From NCBI RefSeq assembly GCF_017876155.1, contig NZ_JAGINP010000002.1, positions 62,001-126,000 of the forward strand: DNA of 64,000 bases, written 5' to 3'. Below the pieces are notes generated by a model. The model saw only the letters and a list, made by a program, of their open reading frames with translations, was not told the DNA's origin and ran no database searches. Positions within the stretch are counted from its first letter, which is position 1. The number at the start of each line of letters is the position of its first letter. Below are positions 43,301-50,934 of the stretch, one piece after another. Source of the DNA: Azospirillum rugosum (GTDB taxonomy: Bacteria > Pseudomonadota > Alphaproteobacteria > Azospirillales > Azospirillaceae). A program made the translations under genes and the position numbers.

Positions 43301-43929
43301 CGCTTGTCGGTCGTGCGCTGCGACATGGGGTCGAAACTGCGCACCGCCTCCAGCTCGTCGCCGAACAGGTCGAGGCGCAGCGGCTCCTCCGTGCCCGGCG
43401 GGAACAGGTCGACGATGCCGCCCCGGACCGCGAACTCGCCCGGCTCCCGCACCGTCTGGGCGCGGGTGTAGCCGTTGTCGGCCAGATACCGTTGCAGCTT
43501 CTCCAGGTCGATGCGGTCGCGCAGTTTCGCGGAGAAGACCGCGTTGCGGAAGGCGGCGCGCGGCGGCACCTTCTGCACCATGGCGTTGACGGTGGTCAGC
43601 ACGACCAGCGGCGGGCTGGAGGCCGTGCGCGCCATCAGCCGGGTCAGCGTGTCGATGCGCTTGGCGACGATGCCGCCGTTGGGCGACACGCGGTCGTAGG
43701 GCAGGCAGTCCCAGGCCGGGAAGACCAGCACCTCCAGCGACGGCGCGAAGAAGGCCAGCGCCTCCGCCAGCAAGGCGGCGCGCGAGTCGTCGAGCGCCAC
43801 ATGCAGCACGCCCGCCGATCCCGCCCGCTTGGCGAGGTCGGCGAGCACGCGGGCGTCATGGCCTTCGGGCGCGCCGCCGACGAGCAGGCGGCCGGCGCGA
43901 CCGGGTTGCAGCTGTTCGAAACTGACCAA
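40303..43929 (-). CDS. mfd: Transcription-repair coupling factor
   Basis: 1208 residues from a TTG start 10 bp after the sdhE stop. The UvrB-homology module is N-terminal, the RNA-polymerase-interacting domain is around 480-560 ([20 protein letters not shown]), and the translocase has [32 protein letters not shown] (DEEQ box) and [10 protein letters not shown]. Near the C-terminus a run of ten prolines precedes RPSALKAG, an unusual tail. It releases stalled RNA polymerase and recruits UvrA. Confidence 0.95.
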   Translation of the reverse strand: [1208 protein letters not shown]

Positions 43930-44343
43930 GGATGGTGCCTCAGGATCCCATGCGCGGCGTGTATCGGAACTGGATCAACAGCCGCATCACGTCGTTGTCG
44001 TGCTCGGCCGGCAGCGGTTCGCGTCCGGCGTACCAGTTATAGAGATCGGGGTCGCTGAGTTCCAGGAGCGCCTCGTACCGGTCGAGCTGCTCGTGGTCGA
44101 ACTCCGGCACATGGGCGTCGGCGAAACTGCCGATCAGCAGGTCCATTTCCCGCATGCCGCGGTGCCAGGAACGGAAGATCAGGCGCTTGCGCCGGTTCTC
44201 CAGGGATTCGCTGCTCCCGGACGGGGTGTTCTCGTCGCTCATGCCATCCACGCCCAAAGGCCCCGGCCCCGGAAGATAGAGGGCGGAGCGGTTCACATCC
44301 ACTCCCGCATCCTGCACGGCGGACTGCGCGGAGGCAAACCGAA
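43870..44343. repeat. Direct duplication, left copy (mfd 5' end, sdhE, upstream)
   Basis: About 470 bp duplicated at 45663-46131 in the same orientation. Identity is very high through the sdhE body and falls in the first ten sdhE codons and upstream. The intact mfd lies on this side. Confidence 0.85.
43940..44242 (-). CDS. sdhE: Succinate dehydrogenase assembly factor 2 (FAD assembly factor), copy 1
   Basis: 100 residues. ENRRKRLIFRSWHRGMREMD contains the conserved RGMRE element that promotes flavinylation of SdhA, followed by LDRYEALLELSDPDLYNWY. It sits directly upstream of mfd as in other alphaproteobacteria. The first ten residues differ from copy 2 while the rest is nearly identical (one Glu/Asp difference). 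Confidence 0.92.
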   Translation of the reverse strand: MSDENTPSGSSESLENRRKRLIFRSWHRGMREMDLLIGSFADAHVPEFDHEQLDRYEALLELSDPDLYNWYAGREPLPAEHDNDVMRLLIQFRYTPRMGS

Positions 44344-44641
44344 ACACCCTGGGACATCTCAAGGAATCGCGCCTCCGCCTCGGATGATCCATGATCGATG
44401 GATCTTGTTCAAAGCATTGTCTTCGGCGCAATAATTCATACAAAAACAATTAACAATACTACGCGTTAGGCATTTATATCGCAGGGCTGATATTTGGCGG
44501 CAAATCACTGATAAAGCCATCGTAGTTAATTCATTGTAAACGTTCCAGGAATAAAATGTCCAAAAGTCTCTTAGATAATTACTATTTGTACGAATGATAT
44601 CGAGTTCAAGCTGAGCCCCAACCTTTGGAGAGGCAACGATC
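44344..44641. other. AT-rich upstream region of cassette 2
   Basis: About 300 bp of strikingly low GC. It starts with a palindrome GATCCAT-gatcg-ATGGATC at 44386-44404 and contains TACAAAAACAATTAACAATA at 44439-44458. No gene is recognised in it. It probably carries the promoter of the cassette gene and one end of the inserted segment. Confidence 0.55.
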
Positions 44642-45625
44642 ATGTCCATCGGCACGAACGGGATTTTTTCCTCGACGATTTCGGTATCGTCCGGCCATTG
44701 GAAACCGGTCAATGCTCCGGCATCCGGGGCGGCGGGTTCGGCGATGGTTGTGACCGGGGGAACGGACGATGTATCCGTGAGCAAGCTCGGCAAGGCTTTG
44801 ACCGGGGTCGCTGCAAAGCTGTTCGAGCAGCTCGATCCAAAGGCTCGTACCATGCTTGAGGACTTCGTCAATTCCGGCAAAGCAAGCGCGGACGATGTCG
44901 TCCGGGGCTTGCGAGGCTTGGCCCAGCAGGCTGTGTTCGACCGCTACGCCGCGGAAACGCCTCTGACGGCCGAGGAGACGCAGCAAAGCGCTGACCGGGC
45001 CGCTGCGTCCAAGCGGCACGCGGAATACATGTCCGGGCTTGAAAACGTGATGAAGGAGCGCCAGTCCATCAACGATGCGGAGAGCCGGGGAGACATCAGC
45101 AGCGTGGATGCGTTTGCCCGTTCAGAGGCTGTGTTCAAGAAGGCGGACGCCTACACGAAGGATTTCGAAGCCCGAAACGGTTCGGTGAGCGGTTCCGCAC
45201 AGACCGATCTCGACGCTCTCCCCATCAACCGGATGCTTCGCAACTTCAAGAACTCCGATCTGTTCGGCGATGATGGAGGCGGCGACGTTCTGTCGGCGAA
45301 GGATGGCTCTGCTGCCAACAAGTTGCGGGCTCTTGGCTTCTCCGGGCACATGGTCACCGACGCGGCGAAGCGCTACGCGGATGGCGTCGATCTGACGGCC
45401 CTGGGCGGTCGGGGACCTGCGGCGTCTGCGGACCAAGTCACGCTTTCTTCGACCAATCCTCAAAAAGCCGGAACCTCTCCCGCCGAGCGGTTCCTGGACA
45501 CGGAACTGGCAGCCGCCGCTGCCGCTCCGTCGGCATCGGGCGCCCCGTCAAACGGCCAAACGGCGATTTCGCTGCTTCGGTCCGCACAGGATCGCATCAC
45601 GTCCCCGTTGAAGGATCGTGACTGA
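44642..45625 (+). CDS. Unknown cassette protein 2, paralogue of the gene at 32425
   Basis: 327 residues, no signal peptide or membrane segment. A low-complexity N-terminus is followed by DDVSVSKLGKALTGVAAKLF, then LDPKARTMLEDFVNSGKASA and DDVVRGLRGLAQQAVF, which align with residues 60-105 of the first cassette protein. KLRALGFSGHMVTDAAKRYA near residue 222 may match that protein's KLKAAGVDLSAIDRGV. The C-terminal ~60 residues are Ala/Ser/Pro-rich. GGAGAGG lies 11 bases upstream. Similar proteins seem to be scattered in Rhodospirillales without known function. Confidence 0.75.
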   Translation: MSIGTNGIFSSTISVSSGHWKPVNAPASGAAGSAMVVTGGTDDVSVSKLGKALTGVAAKLFEQLDPKARTMLEDFVNSGKASADDVVRGLRGLAQQAVFDRYAAETPLTAEETQQSADRAAASKRHAEYMSGLENVMKERQSINDAESRGDISSVDAFARSEAVFKKADAYTKDFEARNGSVSGSAQTDLDALPINRMLRNFKNSDLFGDDGGGDVLSAKDGSAANKLRALGFSGHMVTDAAKRYADGVDLTALGGRGPAASADQVTLSSTNPQKAGTSPAERFLDTELAAAAAAPSASGAPSNGQTAISLLRSAQDRITSPLKDRD

Positions 45626-45650
45626 ACCGTGCCTGGCTTCCCGGAGGCCG

Positions 45651-45721
45651 CAAAGAAGGCCAGCGCCGCCGACGAGCAGGCGGCCGGCGCGTCCGGGTTG
45701 CAGCTGTTCGAAACTGACCAA
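45651..45721 (-). pseudogene. mfd 5' remnant at the right edge of cassette 2
   Basis: The first ~50 bp of mfd (TTG start region, complement of CAGCTGTTCGAAACTGACC) are repeated here, then joined after an internal deletion of about 110 bp to a short piece matching 43749-43762. No functional product is possible. It shows that this side is the copied side of the duplication. Confidence 0.8.
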
Positions 45722-46131
45722 GGATGGTGCCTCAGGATCCCATGCGCGGCGTGTATCGGAACTGGATCAACAGCCGCATCACGTCGTTGTCGTGCTCGGC
45801 CGGCAGCGGTTCGCGTCCGGCATACCAGTTATAGAGATCGGGGTCGCTGAGTTCCAGGAGCGCCTCGTACCGGTCGAGCTGCTCGTGGTCGAAGTCCGGC
45901 ACATGGGCGTCGGCGAAGCTGCCGATCAGCAGGTCCATTTCCCGCATGCCGCGGTGCCAGGAACGGAAGATCAGGCGCTTGCGCCGGTTCTCCAGGGATT
46001 CGGTACGGGTGCCGGGGGTGCCGTTCGTCATGCCATCCACGCCAAAAGCCCCAACTCCCCGCAAAAGGGGAGGGGGTGAGCCACATCCACGGCGCATCCT
46101 GCACGCCCGACCCCCTCCGCGCAAATCGAAT
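45663..46131. repeat. Direct duplication, right copy (mfd remnant, sdhE copy 2, upstream)
   Basis: Counterpart of 43870-44343. Homology continues past the sdhE start to about GCAAATCGAA, where a 14-bp tandem repeat begins. A short family-B-like G/C hairpin (46042-46080) lies in its upstream part and is absent from the left copy. Confidence 0.85.
45732..46031 (-). CDS. sdhE: Succinate dehydrogenase assembly factor 2, copy 2
   Basis: 99 residues, intact. From SLENRRKRLIFRSWHRGMRE onward it is identical to copy 1 except for Asp at one position (HVPDFDHEQ against HVPEFDHEQ). The N-terminal MTNGTPGTRT is different from copy 1. It is no longer next to an intact mfd. Both copies look functional, so gene dosage or allele exchange rather than decay is indicated. 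Confidence 0.88.
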   Translation of the reverse strand: MTNGTPGTRTESLENRRKRLIFRSWHRGMREMDLLIGSFADAHVPDFDHEQLDRYEALLELSDPDLYNWYAGREPLPAEHDNDVMRLLIQFRYTPRMGS

Positions 46132-46168
46132 TCAGCCGGCCGAATTCAGCGGGCCGAATTCAGCGCGC
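46127..46168. repeat. 14-bp tandem repeat at the end of the enoyl-CoA hydratase gene
   Basis: Three units of CGAATTCAGCSSGC start at 46127, 46141 and 46155; the third contains the stop codon of the convergently placed hydratase gene. It sits exactly at the right boundary of the sdhE duplication. Confidence 0.8.
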
Positions 46169-46924
46169 CAGCCACGCCTCCAGCCCGTCGCGCAGGGCGG
46201 CACCCGGCGCAAGCTTGGCGAACTGCTCCGTCTCCACGGCCAGCCCTTCGCCGATGGTCAGGTTCAGCCCGCGCGTCGCGGCGGTCAGGATCCCGGCCAC
46301 GGCCTCGGGCGAGTGCCGCGTGATCCGCTCCGCCAACTCCAGCGCCGCAGGCATCAGCGCGTCGGGTGCCACCACCCGGTTGACCAGACCCATCGCCAGC
46401 GCGGTTGCGGGCGGGAAACTGTCGCCCGTCAGCAGCCATTCCAGCGCCCGCTTCCGCCCGGCGGTGCGCGGCAGCCGCTGCGTGCCCCCGAAGGTCGGCA
46501 TCATGCCGAGCTTGATCTCCGCCTTGGAGAACAGCGCCCGCTCGCTGGCGACCGCGAGGTGGGAAGCCTCCAGGATCTCGCAGCCGCCGCCGAAGCAGAT
46601 GCCGTTCACCGCCGCGATCACCGGCTTTGGGAACGCCTCGATCCGCGCGCACAGGGTCTGGCCGGGCCGGAAGGCGCGCACGGCCGCACCCGGCCCCTGG
46701 CGGACGGTCTGAGTGAACTCCGTGATGTCCGCCCCGGCGGAAAAGGCGCGCTCACCGGCCCCGGTGACGATGACGGCGCGCACCGCCTCGTCGGCCTCCA
46801 GCGCGTCGAGCGCGGCGTGCATGGCGTTCGCCAGCGCGGTGCTGATGGCGTTCAGCTTCTCCGGCCGGTTCAGGGTCAGGATGGCAATGGCCCCGGCGGT
46901 GGTGCGCAGGACGAGGTCGGGCAT
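46160..46924 (-). CDS. Enoyl-CoA hydratase/isomerase family protein
   Basis: 254 residues from MPDLVLRTT with GGAG upstream. The crotonase motifs are AFSAGADITEF (oxyanion-hole loop), AVNGICFGGGCEILEASHLA and KAEIKLGMMPTFGGTQRLPR, the last carrying the catalytic Glu. It hydrates 2-enoyl-CoA in fatty acid or amino acid degradation. Its exact substrate is unknown and no other beta-oxidation gene is adjacent. Confidence 0.88.
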   Translation of the reverse strand: MPDLVLRTTAGAIAILTLNRPEKLNAISTALANAMHAALDALEADEAVRAVIVTGAGERAFSAGADITEFTQTVRQGPGAAVRAFRPGQTLCARIEAFPKPVIAAVNGICFGGGCEILEASHLAVASERALFSKAEIKLGMMPTFGGTQRLPRTAGRKRALEWLLTGDSFPPATALAMGLVNRVVAPDALMPAALELAERITRHSPEAVAGILTAATRGLNLTIGEGLAVETEQFAKLAPGAALRDGLEAWLAR

Positions 46925-47145
46925 GGGACACTCCGTTGCAGAACCAAGGAACGCCCCCACTGTCGAGCCCACGGCCGTCCCGCGGCAAACGACTACGCCG
47001 CGTGTTCGGGTGAGCGGAATTCACCTGGATTCCGGGGCCGAATACCGGACGCGCGTCAAAGACGCGTGCATTCGCCCAGTGTACGGTCTATCGCTGCACC
47101 ATCCCCCCGTGAGCCGTGACCCGCCTCCAGAGATTCAGCCTGCCG

Positions 47146-48462
47146 ATGTTCAGCCTTCCGAAAACCGCGACCGCGCCCTTTTGCCCGTCGGAGGTGCGCG
47201 GCTCCGTCGCCATGCCGACCGACGCCCCGCTGTGGCGCAAGCTGCTGCGCTTTTCCGGGCCGGGGCTGCTGGTGTCGGTGGGCTACATGGACCCCGGCAA
47301 CTGGGCGACCGACATCGAGGCCGGGTCGCGCTACGGCTACAACCTGCTGTTCGTCGTTCTGCTGTCGAGCCTCGCCGCCATCGTGCTGCAAACGCTCAGC
47401 GCCCGGCTCGGCATCGTCACGGGGCGCGACCTCGCCCAGCTGTCGAAGGACCGCTACGGCAAGCGCACCCGCCTGACCCTGTGGGCCTTCGCGGAGCTGT
47501 CGATCATCGCCTGCGACTTGGCGGAGGTGCTGGGCAGCGCGCTGGCCTTCCACCTTCTGCTGGGCGTGCCGATCCTGGCCGGCGTGGCGCTGACGGCGCT
47601 CGATACGGTGATCGTGCTGGCGCTGCAAGGGCGGAAGTTCCGCAGCCTGGAGGCCATCGTGCTCGGCCTGATCGCGACCATAGGCGTCTGCTTCCTGGTC
47701 GAGCTGATCCTGGTCCAGCCGAGCGTTTCGGCCATCGTCCAGGGCCTCATCCCTTCCTTCGCGGCGGTGGGCAACGCCGACGCGCTGGGGCTGGCGGTCG
47801 GCATCGTCGGCGCCACGGTGATGCCGCACAACCTCTACCTCCACTCCAACATCGTGCAGACCCGCGTGGTGGCGGAGGACGCGGACAGCAAGCGCGAGGC
47901 CATCACCCTGTCCACGCTGGACACGATCATCTCCCTGGCGCTGGCCCTGCTGATCAACGCCGCGATCCTGATCCTGGCGGCGGCGGCCTTCCACAGCCGC
48001 GGGCAGGACGTGGCGGAGATCCAGGACGCCTACCACCTGCTGGACCCCATCGTCGGCACGGGCGTTGCCAGCGTGTTGTTCGGCTTCGCCCTGCTGGCGT
48101 CCGGCCAAAGCTCCACCTTCACCGGCACGGTGGCGGGGCAGGTGATCATGGAAGGCTTCCTGAACCTGAAGATCCCCTGCTGGCAGCGCCGGCTGATCAC
48201 CCGCAGCCTCGCCATCATCCCGGCCTTCATCGGCCTGTGGTGGCTGGGGGAGCGCGGGGTCGGCACGCTGCTGGTCCTCAGCCAGATCGTGCTGAGCCTT
48301 CAGCTGCCCTTCGCCGTCTACCCGCTGATCCGCTTCAACGGCGACCGCAGCCTGATGGGCGCCGCCGTCCCGGCGCGGGCGACGCGGCTGGCCGCCTGGG
48401 GCATCTTCGCGGTGATCACCGCGGCGAATGTGTGGCTGGTCGCGCAGGTGGTCGCGGGCTAG
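47146..48462 (+). CDS. mntH: Nramp-family divalent metal transporter
   Basis: 438 residues from ATG 47146 (448 from GTG 47116). About eleven membrane segments. SVGYMDPGNWATDIEAG carries the DPGN metal-binding motif of TM1, and GATVMPHNLYLHSNIV the MPH motif of TM6, both essential for Mn/Fe transport. It imports Mn2+ or Fe2+ with protons. I saw no clear Fur- or Mur-box in the 190 bp upstream. Confidence 0.92.
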   Translation: MFSLPKTATAPFCPSEVRGSVAMPTDAPLWRKLLRFSGPGLLVSVGYMDPGNWATDIEAGSRYGYNLLFVVLLSSLAAIVLQTLSARLGIVTGRDLAQLSKDRYGKRTRLTLWAFAELSIIACDLAEVLGSALAFHLLLGVPILAGVALTALDTVIVLALQGRKFRSLEAIVLGLIATIGVCFLVELILVQPSVSAIVQGLIPSFAAVGNADALGLAVGIVGATVMPHNLYLHSNIVQTRVVAEDADSKREAITLSTLDTIISLALALLINAAILILAAAAFHSRGQDVAEIQDAYHLLDPIVGTGVASVLFGFALLASGQSSTFTGTVAGQVIMEGFLNLKIPCWQRRLITRSLAIIPAFIGLWWLGERGVGTLLVLSQIVLSLQLPFAVYPLIRFNGDRSLMGAAVPARATRLAAWGIFAVITAANVWLVAQVVAG

Positions 48463-50498
48463 CAGCCGGGCGCCAGCATCGCCTGCACCTTGGCGAGGAA
48501 CGCGTCGATGCGGATCGGCTTGCCGAGCAGCTCCGTGTTCGGCCCGAGCATCGCCTTGTCGACCGACGCCCCATCGATGGACGCGTTGTAGGCGTAGCCG
48601 GTCAGGAACAGCACCTTCAGCTCCGGCCGCTGCGCGCGGGCCATCTCCGCCAGTTGACGGCCGTTGAGGCCCGGCAGCCCGACATCGGTCGCCAGCAGGT
48701 CGATGTCCTTTGCCGACGCGAGGATCGCCGCGGCGGCGTTCCCGTCCTCCGCCTCCAGCACGGTAAAGCCCTGCTCCGCCAGAGCCTCCACCAGCAGCAT
48801 GCGGACAATCGCCTCGTCCTCCACCACCAGCACGGTCCCGCGCGCCGCGGTGGGGAGCGGCGCCACAGCGCAGGGCTCCGGCCTTTCCGCGGCCGTCCCG
48901 CTTCCGCGCGGCAGCCAGATGGTGACCGTGGTGCCGCGCCCTTCCTCGCTGTCGATGCGGATGTGCCCGTCGGACTGGTGGACGAAACCGTAGAGTTGGC
49001 TCAAGCCCAGGCCGGTGCCCTGGCCGATCGGCTTGGTGGTGAAGAAGGGCTCGAACGCGCGGGACAGCACGTCCGGCGGCATCCCCACGCCGGTGTCGCT
49101 GACCGCCAGCATCACATGGTCGCCGGCCTTCAGCTCCGCGTTCCCATCACCGGGGGCCACATGCACATTTGCCGTCGCGATGGTCAGCCGCCCGCCGTCG
49201 GGCATGGCGTCGCGCGCGTTGATCGCCAGGTTGAGCAGCGCGTTTTCCAGCTGGTTCGCATCGGCCCGGGCGGTCCACAGCCCGCCGCCCAGCTCCAGCG
49301 CCACCTCGACCGCCTCCCCGACGGAGCGGTCGATCAGGTCGCGCATCCCGGTGACCAGCGCGTTCAGGTCGACCGCCTCGGGCTTCAGCGGTTGCCGGCG
49401 GGAGAAGGCGAGCAGGCGCTGCGTCAGCGCGGCGGCCCGCTCCACGGAGGACCGCGTGGCCGCCACATACTTCCCGACGTCCGTCCGCCCGGCGGCGAGC
49501 CGCCGTTCCAGCAGCTCCAGACTTCCGCCGATGGCCTGGAGCAGGTTGTTGAAGTCGTGCGCGATGCCGCCGGTCAGCTGGCCCACCGCCTCCATCTTCT
49601 GCGCCTGGAACAGCGCCTGGCGCGCTTCGTCCAGGGCGATCTGCGCCTCCCGCCGCTCCGTGATGTCGCGCGTGACCTTGCCGAAGCCGATCAGCGTGCC
49701 GCGGTCGTCGCGGATGGCGTCGATGACCACGCTCGCCCAGAAGCGGCTGCCGTCCTTGCGCAGCCGCCACCCCTCCATCTCGATGCGCCCCTCGCGCTCC
49801 GCGGTTTGCAGAGCCCGCGCCGGCACCCCGGCGGCCCGGTCCTCCTCGGTGTAGAAGCGGGAGAAGTGCTGTCCGACGATGTCCTCGGCGCTGTAGCCCT
49901 TCATCCGCTGCGCGCCGGAGTTCCAGTTCGTGACGTGCCCGCCGGGGTCGAGCATGAAGATGGCGTAGTCCGTGACCCCCTGCACCAGCAGCCGGAACCG
50001 CTCCTCGCTCAGCCGCAGCGCCTCCTGCGCGGCCTTGCGGTCGGTGATGTCGCGCGTGACCTTGCCGAACCCCAGCAGCCGGCCGCGCTCGTCGCGGATC
50101 GCGTCGATGACCACGCTGGCCCAGAACCGCCCGCCATCCTTGCGAACCCGCCACCCCTCCGTCTCGAACCGCCCCTCGGTGGCGGCGATGGCGAGGTTCT
50201 GCTGCGGCAACCCGGCCTGCCGGTCCTCGTCGGTGTAGAAGCGGGAGTAATGCTGCCCGATGATCTCCGCCGCGGCGTACCCCTTGAACCGCTGCGCTCC
50301 CGCGTTCCAGCTGCTCACGATCCCCTTGGGATCGAGCATGTAGATGGCGTAATCGCGCACGCTGTCGACCAGCAGCCGGAACCGCAGCTCTTCCGGCAAG
50401 GGCTCCGAGTCAGAATCGGTCGGGACGGCACTCAATGTCTCGGACTTCCTTTGGTTCCCTGAAAGGTTGCAATACCCCCTTTGGGAATTGCCGGTCAA
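48459..50498 (-). CDS. Hybrid sensor histidine kinase with two PAS domains and a receiver
   Basis: 679 residues, cytosolic. PAS1 (about 38-160: DYAIYMLDPKGIVSSWNAGA) and PAS2 (about 168-290: DYAIFMLDPGGHVTNWNSGA) are near-duplicates. The kinase follows with H-box QLTGGIAHDFNNLLQAI, N-box NLAINARDAMPDGG and G-boxes DTGVGMP and GQGTGLGLSQLYGF. The C-terminal receiver (about 555-675) has VLVVEDEAIVR and LLATDVGLPGLNG. Its 3' end overlaps mntH by 4 bp. The input is unknown. Confidence 0.92.
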   Translation of the reverse strand: MTGNSQRGYCNLSGNQRKSETLSAVPTDSDSEPLPEELRFRLLVDSVRDYAIYMLDPKGIVSSWNAGAQRFKGYAAAEIIGQHYSRFYTDEDRQAGLPQQNLAIAATEGRFETEGWRVRKDGGRFWASVVIDAIRDERGRLLGFGKVTRDITDRKAAQEALRLSEERFRLLVQGVTDYAIFMLDPGGHVTNWNSGAQRMKGYSAEDIVGQHFSRFYTEEDRAAGVPARALQTAEREGRIEMEGWRLRKDGSRFWASVVIDAIRDDRGTLIGFGKVTRDITERREAQIALDEARQALFQAQKMEAVGQLTGGIAHDFNNLLQAIGGSLELLERRLAAGRTDVGKYVAATRSSVERAAALTQRLLAFSRRQPLKPEAVDLNALVTGMRDLIDRSVGEAVEVALELGGGLWTARADANQLENALLNLAINARDAMPDGGRLTIATANVHVAPGDGNAELKAGDHVMLAVSDTGVGMPPDVLSRAFEPFFTTKPIGQGTGLGLSQLYGFVHQSDGHIRIDSEEGRGTTVTIWLPRGSGTAAERPEPCAVAPLPTAARGTVLVVEDEAIVRMLLVEALAEQGFTVLEAEDGNAAAAILASAKDIDLLATDVGLPGLNGRQLAEMARAQRPELKVLFLTGYAYNASIDGASVDKAMLGPNTELLGKPIRIDAFLAKVQAMLAPGC

Positions 50499-50666
50499 TT
50501 GACCGATTGGTTTAGTCGGATTTTAGACTCCGATCGTCACAACAGCAAACAGCAACGTCGTCATGGCCGTCCCGCACCACGCCAACCAACGTTCGCGCTA
50601 TTTCCAATGGGAAGGGGGAAGGCGGGGCATTTCCCGGAGTTCCCTCAGCGCGGCGACGTCCTTCAA

Positions 50667-50881
50667 TCCCCTCTCCCCTCCGGGGAGAGGGTTAGGGTGA
50701 GGGGGATGCACACCCGCCGAACGCCCCAAGGAACCGCGACGTCCCTCCATCCCCTCTCCCGCCCCGGGAGCGGCGCGGAACCGACGGCCGAAGGCCGGAC
50801 GGGCGCCAAAGGCGACCGTAGGTGGAGCGCGGTTGCGAGACTCGCGAGCAACCGATGGCGCGCAGCACCGGGTGAGGGTGA
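50667..50881. repeat. Family B element, copy B2, with nested element C
   Basis: It opens with CCCTCTCCCCTCCGGGGAGA and GGGTTAGGGTGAGGGGG as in B1. The closing arm CCCCTCTCCCGCCCCGGGAG is interrupted by about 85 bp of element C before GGGTGAGGGTGA. It occupies the gap between the kinase start and the STAND gene's 3' end; 50499-50666 otherwise shows nothing I can name. Confidence 0.75.
50771..50855 (+). repeat. Element C, copy C2, nested in B2
   Basis: Closely matches C1 (32046): GACGGCCGAAGGCCGGAC, then GGCGCCAAAGGCGACCGTAG and GCGGTTGCGAGACTCGCGAG. Being in the same position of two unrelated repeat families suggests independent insertion. Confidence 0.75.
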
Positions 50882-50934
50882 TGCCAAGAATGCTTAACGC
50901 CGACCTGTGTCAACCCATCACCACCGGCGCACCG

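Noticed and set aside
39427..44058. A 1543-residue open frame on the plus strand across mfd
   Set aside because: It is antisense to mfd, a clear full-length gene; long antisense frames are expected in GC-rich codon-biased DNA. Its translation is His/Arg/Gly-rich with no domain.
45732..46031. sdhE copy 2 as a pseudogene
   Set aside because: The frame is intact with all conserved residues; only the neighbouring mfd fragment is broken.
46973..47145. Manganese riboswitch (yybP-ykoY) before the Nramp gene
   Set aside because: The conserved GGGGAGUAGC-type core was not found in the upstream sequence.
46713..50462. A 1249-residue open frame on the plus strand over the hydratase, mntH and kinase genes
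   Set aside because: It runs through genes on both strands in alternative frames; low-complexity shadow.
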